Source: Cereibacter_A azotoformans (GTDB taxonomy: Bacteria; Pseudomonadota; Alphaproteobacteria; Rhodobacterales; Rhodobacteraceae). Taken from it: a DNA stretch of 64,000 bases. The notes beneath the pieces are model-generated. The model was not told the DNA's origin. It did not search any database and worked only from the letters and a program-made list of their open reading frames with translations. Shown here in pieces: positions 24,855 to 32,764 of this stretch. The position numbers and the translations under genes were made by a program. The DNA lies in the NCBI RefSeq assembly GCF_003050905.1, contig NZ_QAOT01000002.1. One strand, written 5' to 3'. Position 1 is the first letter of the stretch; every line of letters starts with the position of its first letter.

Positions 24855-25835
24855 ATGAAAGGACTTCTGACCGGAGCGGCGCTTCTCGCGCTCGCCGCGG
24901 GAACGGCCTCGGCCGAGGATGTGACGCTGCAGCTGAAATGGGTGACGCAGGCCCAGTTCGCGGGCTACTACGTCGCCAAGGACCAGGGCTTCTACGAGGA
25001 AGAGGGGCTGAACGTCACGATCAAGCCGGGCGGGCCCGACATCGCGCCGGTGCAGGTGCTGCTGGGCGGCGGCGCCGACGTGATGGTGGACTGGATGCCC
25101 TCGGCGCTGGCCGCGCGCGAGCAGGGCGCCGACATCGTCAACATCGCCCAGCCCTTCAAGTCTTCGGGCATGATGCTGACCTGCCTCAAGGAATGGGGCG
25201 TGGCGAGCCCCGAGGACTTCAAGGGCAAGACGCTGGGCGTCTGGTTCGGCGGCAACGAATATCCGTTCCTGAACTGGATGTCGAAGCTGGGCCTGCCCAC
25301 CGACGGCTCGCCCGAGGGGGTGACGGTGCTGAAGCAGGGCTTCAACGTCGATCCGCTCTTGCAGAAGCAGGCGGCCTGCATCTCCACCATGACCTACAAC
25401 GAATACTGGCAGGTGATCGACGCGGGCCTTTCGCCCGACGACCTCGTGACCTTCAAGTACGAGGATCAGGGCGTGGCGACGCTCGAGGACGGGCTTTACG
25501 TCATGGCGCCGAAGCTGCAGGATCCGGCCTTCGTCGAGACGATGGCCAAGTTCGTTCGCGCCTCGATGAAGGGCTGGAAATGGGCCGAGGAGAACCCCGA
25601 CGAAGCCGCGATGATCGTGCTGGAAAATGACGACACCGGCGCGCAGACCGAAGAGCACCAGAAGCGGATGATGGGCGAGATCGCCAAGCTCACGGCGGGC
25701 TCGAACGGCGCGCTGGACGTGGCCGACTACCAGCGCACCGTCGAGGCGCTGCTCGGGGGCGGCTCGGACCCGGTGATCTCGAAGGAGCCCGAGGGCGCCT
25801 GGACCCACGAGGTGAGCGGCAAGGCGCTGAACTGA
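24855..25835 (+). CDS. Periplasmic binding protein, NMT1/THI5-like
   Basis: A signal peptide (MKGLLTGAALLALAAGTASA) precedes a binding domain beginning EDVTLQLKWVTQAQFAGYYVA, the hallmark of NMT1/THI5-like proteins that bind pyrimidines such as hydroxymethylpyrimidine. GGAGG lies ahead of the ATG. Together with the two permeases and ATPase it makes a complete importer. Its place in the pyrimidine operon suggests uracil, thymine, a dihydropyrimidine or a hydantoin as ligand; the sequence alone does not decide. Confidence 0.88.
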   Translation: MKGLLTGAALLALAAGTASAEDVTLQLKWVTQAQFAGYYVAKDQGFYEEEGLNVTIKPGGPDIAPVQVLLGGGADVMVDWMPSALAAREQGADIVNIAQPFKSSGMMLTCLKEWGVASPEDFKGKTLGVWFGGNEYPFLNWMSKLGLPTDGSPEGVTVLKQGFNVDPLLQKQAACISTMTYNEYWQVIDAGLSPDDLVTFKYEDQGVATLEDGLYVMAPKLQDPAFVETMAKFVRASMKGWKWAEENPDEAAMIVLENDDTGAQTEEHQKRMMGEIAKLTAGSNGALDVADYQRTVEALLGGGSDPVISKEPEGAWTHEVSGKALN

Positions 25836-25969
25836 CGGCATCCCGGGGGGGGGGCGCCCCTGCCGCACCCTCCTGCTCCGTTCCCGCGTCGCGAAGGGCG
25901 GGAGCGGGGCCTTGTCCTCGGCGGCCCCAGCGCCCAAGCTGAAGGTTCGCGACAGGAGGCCTCAGAACG
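25836..25969. other. Intergenic stretch with a run of ten G
   Basis: The 134-bp gap between the binding-protein gene and the dehydratase gene contains G10 at 25845-25854 followed by CGCCCC, which can fold back on the G run as a terminator-like hairpin. The run is prone to slippage and to sequencing error. No gene is seen. Confidence 0.5.
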
Positions 25970-27751
25970 ATGACCGACACCCGGGACAGAAGGCGGTTCC
26001 GCTCGCAGGAGTGGTTCGACAATCCCGACAACCCCGGCATGACCGCGCTCTATGTCGAGCGATACCAGAACCAGGGATTCACGCGGCGCGAATTGCAGGG
26101 CGATCGGCCGATCATCGGCATCGCGCAGTCGGGATCGGACCTCGCGCCCTGCAACAAGATCCACCTGTTCCTGGCCGACCGGATCAAGGCGGGGATCCGC
26201 GACGCGGGCGGGGTGCCGATGGAGTTTCCCGTCCATCCGATCCAGGAGACCGGGCGGCGCCCGACGGCGGCGCTCGACCGCAACCTGGCCTATCTGGGTC
26301 TGGTCGAGGTGCTGCACGGCTATCCGATCGACGGCGTGGTGCTGACCACGGGCTGCGACAAGACCACTCCGGCGCAGCTGATGGCGGCGGCGACGGTGGA
26401 CCTTCCCTCGATCGTCCTCTCGGGCGGCCCGATGCTGGATGGCTGGTGGGAGGGCAAGCTCGCCGGGTCGGGCACGATCATCTGGGAGAGCCGCCGGCTT
26501 CTGGCCGAGGGCGAGATCGACTATGCCGAGTTCATGGAGCGCGCCTGCGCCTCGGCGCCCTCGCTCGGCCATTGCAACACGATGGGCACCGCCTCGACGC
26601 TGAACGCGCTGGCCGAGGCGCTCGGCATGTCGCTGCCGGGCTGTTCGGCCATTCCCGCGCCGTTCCGCGAGCGGATGAACATGGCCTATGCCACGGGGCG
26701 ACGGATCGTCGAGATGGTGCTCGAGGATCTCAAGCCGTCGGACATCCTCACCCGCAAGGCCTTCGAGAACGCCATCCGGGTCAATTCGGCGATCGGTGGC
26801 TCGACCAACGCGCCGCCGCATCTGCAGGCGATCGCGCGCCATGTCGGGGTCGAGCTTGCGGTGCAGGACTGGCAGGAGGTGGGGTTCGACGTGCCGCTGC
26901 TGGTGAACATGCAGCCCGCGGGCGAGTATCTGGGCGAGAGCTTCTTTCGCGCGGGCGGGGTTCCGGCCGTGATGGGCGAACTGATCGCTGCGGGGCTTCT
27001 GCATGAGGATGCGCTGACGGTCACCGGCCAAAGCGTGGGCCACAACCTTCAGGGCGAGCGCAGCCGCGACCGGCGCGTGATCCGCCCGGTTGATGAGCCG
27101 CTGCGCGAAAAGGCTGGATTTCTCGTGCTTTCGGGCAATCTCTTCGACTCGGCTCTGATGAAGACCTCGGTGATCTCGGCCGAGTTCCGGCACCGCTTCC
27201 TCGCGCGGCCGGGACAGGAGGGCATCCACGAGGCCCGCGCCGTGGTCTTCGAGGGGCCCGAGGATTATCACGCCCGCATCAACGACCCCGCGCTCGGCAT
27301 CGACGAGACGACGATCCTCTTCATCCGCGGTGTGGGCTGCATCGGCTACCCCGGATCGGCCGAGGTGGTGAACATGCAGCCGCCCGACGCGCTGCTGCGC
27401 GAGGGCGTCACGCATCTGCCGACGGTGGGCGACGGGCGGCAGTCGGGCACGTCGGAAAGCCCCTCGATCCTCAACGCCTCGCCCGAGGCGGTGGCCGGCG
27501 GGGGTCTTGCGTTTCTGCAGACCGGGGACCGGGTGCGGCTCGACCTCAACCGCTGCCGGCTCGATGCGCTGGTGGACGAGGCCGAATGGGAGGCGCGGCG
27601 GGCCGCATGGCAGCCGCCCGAGCTTCACAACCAGACCCCGTGGCAGGAAATCTATCGCCGCCTCTCGGGCCAGCTGGCCGACGGGGGGTGCATCGAGCTG
27701 GCCACCACTTACCGCCGTGTGGCGCGAGATCTTCCGCGGGACAACCATTGA
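25970..27751 (+). CDS. IlvD/Edd-family sugar-acid dehydratase
   Basis: The 593-residue protein belongs to the IlvD/Edd dehydratases, in the group of L-arabinonate and D-xylonate dehydratases: RSQEWFDNPDNPGMTALYVE, IIGIAQSGSDLAPCN, the [2Fe-2S] cysteines in TTGCDKTTPAQ and GHCNTMGTASTLN, and NSAIGGSTNAPPHLQAIA. It turns a sugar acid to the 2-keto-3-deoxy acid. The alternative, a branched-chain dihydroxyacid dehydratase, is less likely given the N-terminal form. AGGAGGCC precedes the ATG. Neighbours suggest a sugar-acid pathway. Confidence 0.88.
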   Translation: MTDTRDRRRFRSQEWFDNPDNPGMTALYVERYQNQGFTRRELQGDRPIIGIAQSGSDLAPCNKIHLFLADRIKAGIRDAGGVPMEFPVHPIQETGRRPTAALDRNLAYLGLVEVLHGYPIDGVVLTTGCDKTTPAQLMAAATVDLPSIVLSGGPMLDGWWEGKLAGSGTIIWESRRLLAEGEIDYAEFMERACASAPSLGHCNTMGTASTLNALAEALGMSLPGCSAIPAPFRERMNMAYATGRRIVEMVLEDLKPSDILTRKAFENAIRVNSAIGGSTNAPPHLQAIARHVGVELAVQDWQEVGFDVPLLVNMQPAGEYLGESFFRAGGVPAVMGELIAAGLLHEDALTVTGQSVGHNLQGERSRDRRVIRPVDEPLREKAGFLVLSGNLFDSALMKTSVISAEFRHRFLARPGQEGIHEARAVVFEGPEDYHARINDPALGIDETTILFIRGVGCIGYPGSAEVVNMQPPDALLREGVTHLPTVGDGRQSGTSESPSILNASPEAVAGGGLAFLQTGDRVRLDLNRCRLDALVDEAEWEARRAAWQPPELHNQTPWQEIYRRLSGQLADGGCIELATTYRRVARDLPRDNH

Positions 27752-27766
27752 AACATCGGGTTACAC

Positions 27767-27797
27767 GGCGAGGTTCATGTTCTGCATGAGCCTCGCC
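27767..27797. terminator. Bidirectional hairpin terminator
   Basis: A 13-bp stem with one G-T pair (27767-27779 with 27785-27797, GGCGAGG / CCTCGCC outer part) and loop TTCTG lies between the convergent dehydratase and dehydrogenase genes. Confidence 0.8.
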
Positions 27798-27819
27798 CTG
27801 CATGCCACGAACCCCGCGT

Positions 27820-28761
27820 TCAGGCGACGGGGGTCAGCAGCGGCTCGCCCGTCAGGAAGGCGCGGATGTTGGCGCGTTGCAGCTCTCCCATCGCGCGGCG
27901 CGTCTCGACCGTGCCCGAGCCCTGGTGCGGTTGCAGCAGCACGTTGGGCAGCGACAGGAACCGCGGGTCGATGTCGGGCTCGTTGCGGAAGACGTCGAGC
28001 GCCGCCCCGATCCGCCCGGCCTCGAGCGCCTCGATGAGGGCGGCCTCGTCCACCGTCGTGCCGCGCGAGATGTTCACCAGGACGGCGTCCTGCGGCATGC
28101 AGGCGATGACCTCGGCCGAGACATAGCGTTCGGTGGCCGCTCCGCCGACCAGGGCCACCACCAGCCAGTCCACCTCGGCCGCCAGCCCCTCGGGGGTCGC
28201 GTGGAAGATCCAGCCGGCGGGCACCTCCTTGGCGCTGCGCGAATGGTAGTGGATCTCCATGCTGAAGCCCACGAGGCGGTCGGCGATGGCCCGCCCGATG
28301 CGCCCCAGTCCCATGATGCCCGCCCGCCCGCCCGAGAACTTGCGGTTCAGCGGAAAGTCCTCCTTTGGCCACCGCCCTTCGCGCACGAAGCGGTCTCCGT
28401 CCGGGATGCGGCGGCAGAGGGCGAGCATCATGGCCAGCGCCGTATCGGCCACGTCGTCGTTCAGAACATCGGGCGTGTTGGTCACGCGGATGCCGCGGGC
28501 GCGGGCGGCGTCAACGTCGATCGCATCGTAGCCCACGCCAAAGTTCGCGATCACCCCGAGGGCGGGCAACAGGTCCATCGTCTCGGCCCCGAAAGCCGCG
28601 CCGCCCTTGTAGGCCACCGCGATGGTCTCGTGCCGGAGAGAGGGATCGAGGTCGGCCAGATCCGCAAGCCGCGCGACCGTGGTGAGGGAAAAGCTCTGCG
28701 TCATCGCCTCATTGTCCCATTCGGGGTAGGAGCCCACTGCGATCACCCGTTGCCGTTTCAT
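27820..28761 (-). CDS. D-2-hydroxyacid dehydrogenase (GhrB-like)
   Basis: The 313-residue protein has the NAD(P)-binding fold GIMGLGRIGRAIADRL at about 150, the conserved VNISRGTTVDE arginine region, the glutamate in FRNEPDIDP and a catalytic histidine in LLQPHQGSGT. The family includes glyoxylate/hydroxypyruvate and 2-ketogluconate reductases. The ATG at 28761 has AAAGGAGACGG upstream; the frame is open 31 codons further. Convergent with the dehydratase and divergent from the SDR gene, it probably belongs to the same sugar-acid cluster. Confidence 0.87.
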   Translation of the reverse strand: MKRQRVIAVGSYPEWDNEAMTQSFSLTTVARLADLADLDPSLRHETIAVAYKGGAAFGAETMDLLPALGVIANFGVGYDAIDVDAARARGIRVTNTPDVLNDDVADTALAMMLALCRRIPDGDRFVREGRWPKEDFPLNRKFSGGRAGIMGLGRIGRAIADRLVGFSMEIHYHSRSAKEVPAGWIFHATPEGLAAEVDWLVVALVGGAATERYVSAEVIACMPQDAVLVNISRGTTVDEAALIEALEAGRIGAALDVFRNEPDIDPRFLSLPNVLLQPHQGSGTVETRRAMGELQRANIRAFLTGEPLLTPVA

Positions 28762-28976
28762 CCCGTCTCCTTTCGGTCCGTTGCCTGCGGCCCCGGGGGC
28801 CGCGGCGAAAGGCTGGCATATCACGAACGGATCGGCCAGCCTGCCGAGCATCATCCCGTCTCAGCCAGAAGTTCCTCTTGCGCGCCCTTCGATCAGCCGG
28901 CCCTTTTGCGCCGGCAAGGCTTGTTCTTGCATCGGGAATGCTCTTTGCTGAGGCGGAACTGCGAGCGGAGGAGACC

Positions 28977-29720
28977 ATGGGCTCAGGCCGGCTGACCGGA
29001 AAGCGCGCGCTGGTGACGGCGGCGGGTCAGGGGATCGGCAGGGCCTCGGCTCTCGCCATGGCGCGCGAAGGGGCGCGGGTGCTGGCGACCGATGTGAACG
29101 CGGCCGCACTCGAAAGCCTCGCCGCCGAGGGGCTGGAGGTGCGCCGTCTGGACGTGCGCGATCCGGCCTCGATCGCCGATGCCGTCGAGGCGGCGGGGCC
29201 GCTCGATGTGCTCTTCAATTGCGCGGGATTCGTCGCCTCCGGCACGATCCTCGACTGCGACGAGGAGAGCTGGGAGGTCTCGGTCGGGCTGAACCTGACG
29301 GGCATGTACCGCATGTGCCGCGCCTTCCTGCCCGGCATGATCGCGGGCGGCGGCGGGTCGATCGTCAACATGGCCTCGGTCGTCTCGGCGGCCATCGCCG
29401 CGCCGAACCGCTTCGTCTATGGCACCACCAAGGCGGGCGTCGTGGGGCTGACCAAATCCATCGCGGCCGACTTCATCGGGCAGGGCATCCGCTGCAACGC
29501 GATCTGCCCCGGCACGGTCGAGAGCCCCTCGCTCGAAGAGCGACTCCGCGCGACCGGCGACTACGAGGCCGCGCGGCGCGCCTTCGTGGCGCGCCAGCCC
29601 ATCGGCCGCATCGGCCGCCCCGAGGAGATCGCGGCGCTCGTCGTCTATCTCGCCTCGGACGAATCCGCCTACACCACCGGGGTCGCCCATGTCATCGACG
29701 GGGGCTGGTCCAATATCTGA
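28977..29720 (+). CDS. Short-chain dehydrogenase, DHRS6/2-keto-3-deoxyfuconate dehydrogenase type
   Basis: The 247-residue SDR has the TAAGQGIGRASA cofactor motif, NCAGF, the catalytic serine and YGTTK (Tyr-x-x-x-Lys), and the NAICPGTVESPSLEERL segment shared with mammalian DHRS6 and bacterial L-2-keto-3-deoxyfuconate 4-dehydrogenase. The FAH-family gene follows after nine bases, as in the non-phosphorylative L-fucose and L-rhamnose-like pathways. CGGAGGAG precedes the ATG at 28977. Hydroxybutyrate dehydrogenase activity is the other possibility. Confidence 0.87.
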   Translation: MGSGRLTGKRALVTAAGQGIGRASALAMAREGARVLATDVNAAALESLAAEGLEVRRLDVRDPASIADAVEAAGPLDVLFNCAGFVASGTILDCDEESWEVSVGLNLTGMYRMCRAFLPGMIAGGGGSIVNMASVVSAAIAAPNRFVYGTTKAGVVGLTKSIAADFIGQGIRCNAICPGTVESPSLEERLRATGDYEAARRAFVARQPIGRIGRPEEIAALVVYLASDESAYTTGVAHVIDGGWSNI

Positions 29721-29729
29721 GGAGAGACC

Positions 29730-30575
29730 ATGAAACTGCTGCGCCATGGGCCCGCCGGGGCCGAACGACCCGGGCTCGTCTGGACCGACGGCACCATCCG
29801 CGACCTCTCGGGCATCCTGCCGGACGTGGGGGGCGACGCGCTGTCGGACGAGGGTCTGGCCAGGCTGCGCGAGATCGACGGGGCGGGCCTGCCGGTCGTG
29901 GCCGAGGATGCGCGCCTCGGCCCCTGCGTGGGCGGGATCGGCAAGTTCATCTGCATCGGCCTGAACTATTCCGACCATGCGGCCGAGACCGGCGCGCAGG
30001 TCCCGCCCGAGCCGATCATCTTCATGAAGGCCAATTCGGCGATCTGCGGCCCGAACGATCCGATCATCATTCCGCGCGGGTCGGTCAAGACCGACTGGGA
30101 GGTGGAACTGGCCGTGATCATCGGCCGGAAGGCCAAGTATGTCTCTGAGGCCGAGGCGCTGACCCATGTCGCGGGCTATGCGGTGGCCAACGATGTCTCC
30201 GAGCGGGCCTTCCAGGCCGAACGGTCGGGCCAGTGGACCAAGGGCAAGAGCTGCGACAACTTCGGCCAGCTCGGGCCCTGGCTCGTGACCCGGGACGAGG
30301 TGGCCGATCCGCAGGACCTGTCGCTCTGGCTGTCGGTGAACGGGCAGAAGATGCAGGACGGCACGACGCGGACGATGGTCTATGGCGTGGCCTTTCTGGT
30401 CAGCTACCTCTCGCAGTTCATGACGCTGCATCCGGGCGACGTGATCTCGACCGGGACGCCTCCGGGGGTGGGGCTGGGGATGAAGCCGCCCCGGTTCCTG
30501 AAGGCCGGGGACGTGGTCGAGCTGGGTGTCGAGGGGCTGGGCCGGCAGCGGCAGGACGTGATCGCCGACGCCTGA
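29730..30575 (+). CDS. Fumarylacetoacetate hydrolase family protein, probable 2,4-diketo-3-deoxy-acid hydrolase
   Basis: The 281-residue protein has the FAH fold metal site (DWEVELAVIIG with acidic ligands) after KFICIGLNYSDHAAETG and PEPIIFMKANSAICGPND, and ends with GDVISTGTPPGVGLGMKPP. Together with the SDR encoded just upstream it fits the last steps of a sugar-acid pathway in which a 2,4-diketo-3-deoxy acid is cleaved. Many relatives are annotated as ureidoglycolate lyase, which the context does not favour. GAGGAGAG precedes the ATG. Confidence 0.87.
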   Translation: MKLLRHGPAGAERPGLVWTDGTIRDLSGILPDVGGDALSDEGLARLREIDGAGLPVVAEDARLGPCVGGIGKFICIGLNYSDHAAETGAQVPPEPIIFMKANSAICGPNDPIIIPRGSVKTDWEVELAVIIGRKAKYVSEAEALTHVAGYAVANDVSERAFQAERSGQWTKGKSCDNFGQLGPWLVTRDEVADPQDLSLWLSVNGQKMQDGTTRTMVYGVAFLVSYLSQFMTLHPGDVISTGTPPGVGLGMKPPRFLKAGDVVELGVEGLGRQRQDVIADA

Positions 30576-30694
30576 GCGCGCCGCATCGGGGCCGGCAATG
30601 TCCGGCCTCGACGGCGGTGCGAGGCGGGGTTGAAAAGCCCTGTGCTTCCCCCGGATAATGCAGGATGATCCTGTAAAGCCGGGAGGGATGAACC

Positions 30695-31981
30695 ATGCCG
30701 ATGACGGCGCTCACGGGCAGCCGGGTGCGCGAGCGGCGCCTGCAGCTGGGGCTCCGGCAGGCCGATCTCGCGCGGTCGGCGGGGATCTCGGCCTCGTATC
30801 TCAACCTGATCGAGCACAACCGCCGCCGGATCGGCGACGAGGTGCTGGGACGGCTGGCGCGCGCGCTGAAGATCGAGGCCCAGACGCTCTCGGCCGGGGC
30901 CGAGTGGGTGCTGGTCGAGGATCTGCGCGCCGCGGCCGCGTCGGGCGGCGACGAGCAGCCCGAACTGGACCGGGTCGAGGATTTCGTCGGCCGCTTTCCG
31001 GGCTGGGCGCGGATGCTGGCCGCGCAGCATCGAAGGCTGGGCCTGCTCGAACGCACCGTCACCGCGCTGAACGACCGCCTGACCCACGACACCCATCTCA
31101 GCCAGGCGCTGCACGAGGTGCTTTCGGCGGTGAGCGCGGTGCGCTCGACCGCGGCGATCCTGGCCGAAACCGAGGACATCGACCCGGACTGGCGGGCGCG
31201 CTTCCATGCCAACATCCACACCGACAGCGAGCGGCTGGCGGTGGGGGCCGAGGCGCTGGTGGCCTATCTCGACGCGGCCGCCGAGGACGAGGAGCAGGGC
31301 CTCGCCGCGCCGCAGGAGGAGGTGGAGGGCTGGCTTGCCGCCCGCGGCTGGCATCTGGCCGAACTGGAGGAGCCGGGCGGGCGGGCGCTGCTCGAGCCGG
31401 AACTCGAGGGTCTGGCGTCGGCGGCGGGCCGGGCGATGGCGCGCGACTGGATCCTGCGGGCCGAGGCGGATGCGGCGGTGATGCCGCTCGATGCCTTCCG
31501 CGCCGCGATCCGGGCCGAAGGCGATCCGCTGCTGGTGGCCCGCCGGTTCGGCGTGGGGGTTCTCGCCGTCTTCCGGCGGATGGCGACGCTGCCGGGCGCG
31601 CTTGCGGGCCTCGTGATCTGCGACGGGTCGGGGACGCTGGTCTTCCGCAAGCCGCCCGAGGGGTTCCTGCTGCCGCGGTTCGGCGCCGCCTGTCCGCTCT
31701 GGCCGCTCTTCGAGGCGCTGGCCCATCCGATGAGCCCGGTCGAGGCGGTGATCGAGCCTGCGGCCCGCGCCCGCCGCTCCTACCGCGCCCGAGCCTTCTG
31801 CGAGCCGCGCCATCCGGCGGGCTTTTCCGGGCCCGAACTGCGCGAGGCGGGAATGCTGATCGAGCCGGCGGTGCCCGACCCGTCCTTCGAGCCGCGCCCC
31901 GTGGGAACCTCGTGCCGGATCTGTCCGCGCGCGGGATGCCCCGCCCGGCGCGAGCCCTCGATCCTGCTGGAAGGCTCGTGA
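30695..31981 (+). CDS. XRE-family regulator with DUF2083 domain (ScfR-like)
   Basis: The 428-residue protein has an N-terminal XRE helix-turn-helix (VRERRLQLGLRQADLARSAG, then SASYLNLIEHNRRRIG), a long helical middle part and a C-terminal DUF2083-type domain ending in a cysteine cluster (CRICPRAGCPARRE). The family is known as short-chain fatty acyl-responsive regulators (RamB/ScfR) of acetate, propionate and glyoxylate genes. GGAGGG precedes the ATG. It lies directly upstream of the symporter-kinase triad, which may respond to carboxylates. Confidence 0.85.
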   Translation: MPMTALTGSRVRERRLQLGLRQADLARSAGISASYLNLIEHNRRRIGDEVLGRLARALKIEAQTLSAGAEWVLVEDLRAAAASGGDEQPELDRVEDFVGRFPGWARMLAAQHRRLGLLERTVTALNDRLTHDTHLSQALHEVLSAVSAVRSTAAILAETEDIDPDWRARFHANIHTDSERLAVGAEALVAYLDAAAEDEEQGLAAPQEEVEGWLAARGWHLAELEEPGGRALLEPELEGLASAAGRAMARDWILRAEADAAVMPLDAFRAAIRAEGDPLLVARRFGVGVLAVFRRMATLPGALAGLVICDGSGTLVFRKPPEGFLLPRFGAACPLWPLFEALAHPMSPVEAVIEPAARARRSYRARAFCEPRHPAGFSGPELREAGMLIEPAVPDPSFEPRPVGTSCRICPRAGCPARREPSILLEGS

Positions 31982-32030
31982 CGGCAGCCGTTTCCGGCGG
32001 CGCAGGGGGCGTGATCGGCGACCTCCCGCT

Positions 32031-32060
32031 TTGACAGCAACGCGTCTTGCATCGTAAGTT
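32031..32060 (+). promoter_or_regulatory. Candidate sigma-70 promoter for the receiver-kinase triad
   Basis: TTGACA (32031-32036) and TAAGTT (32055-32060) are separated by 18 bp in the 127-bp gap ahead of the response-regulator gene. The -35 is a perfect match; the -10 is fair. Confidence 0.4.
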
Positions 32061-32108
32061 GACACGGGGCGGGGAGGCTCCGGGTGCGGGTTGCGGGGGG
32101 AATGTTGC

Positions 32109-32477
32109 ATGACGGCGCATGTGCTGCTGATCGAGGACGAGCCGAACATTGCCGAAGCGATCCGGTTCATCCTGATGCGCGACGGGTTGAAGGTCTCGAC
32201 CCACTCTAGCGGCGCCGATGCGATCGAAGCGGTGCGAAGCACGCAGCCCGACCTTCTGATCCTCGACCTGATGCTGCCCGGCATGAGCGGCTTTGACATC
32301 CTCTCGGCGCTGCGGGCCGATCCCCAGACCGAGGATCTGCCGGTGCTGATGCTGACGGCCAAGGGGCAGGTGCGCGACCGGGCCGCCGCCGAACGGGCCG
32401 GGGTGGATGCCTTCATGTCGAAGCCCTTTTCCAACACCGAGATGCTGGCGTCGGTCCGGGCCCTGGTGCCGCGATGA
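32109..32477 (+). CDS. Receiver-only response regulator
   Basis: The 122-residue protein is a bare CheY-like receiver: acidic pair ED at 9-11, phosphoacceptor Asp53 in ILDLMLPGMSG, conserved Thr in MLTAKG and Lys in FMSKPF. It has no output domain, so it must act by protein contact or in a phosphorelay. Its stop overlaps the next start as ATGA. With the downstream kinase it is the likely signalling pair. Confidence 0.9.
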   Translation: MTAHVLLIEDEPNIAEAIRFILMRDGLKVSTHSSGADAIEAVRSTQPDLLILDLMLPGMSGFDILSALRADPQTEDLPVLMLTAKGQVRDRAAAERAGVDAFMSKPFSNTEMLASVRALVPR

Positions 32478-32764
32478 GCCGCCGGCGCTCGCCGCTCTTT
32501 CTGGCGCGGCGATCCTACCGCAAGCGGCGGCTGCGGGATGCGGCGCGGATGCTGCCGGTGCTGGGCGCCTTCCTGTTCCTGCTGCCGATCCTGTGGGAGC
32601 CCGCCGCCACCGACCGCCGCGACACGGCGCCGGACGGGATCTATCTCTTCGTGATCTGGGCGCTGCTCATCCTGGCGGCCGCGGTCATGGCGCCGGGCCT
32701 GCGGGCCGAGCCGCGCGAGGATGGCGCGGGCGACGAGGGCGTCGGCGGAGGCGGGGCGGACTGA
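32474..32764 (+). CDS. Small two-helix membrane protein
   Basis: The 96-residue protein has a basic N terminus (RRSYRKRRLRDAARM), two hydrophobic stretches (about 27-42 and 57-73) and an acidic glycine-rich tail. It overlaps the genes on both sides (ATGA and TGATG), so its translation is tied to the receiver and the symporter-kinase. No known domain is recognised. The pattern resembles the small subunit that accompanies some sodium/solute symporters, which is a guess. Confidence 0.75.
   Translation: MSRRRSPLFLARRSYRKRRLRDAARMLPVLGAFLFLLPILWEPAATDRRDTAPDGIYLFVIWALLILAAAVMAPGLRAEPREDGAGDEGVGGGGAD

Noticed and set aside
30589..30607. GGCCGG / CCGGCC inverted repeat after the FAH-family gene as a terminator
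   Set aside because: Stem of six pairs with no T run; too weak in such GC-rich DNA to call.
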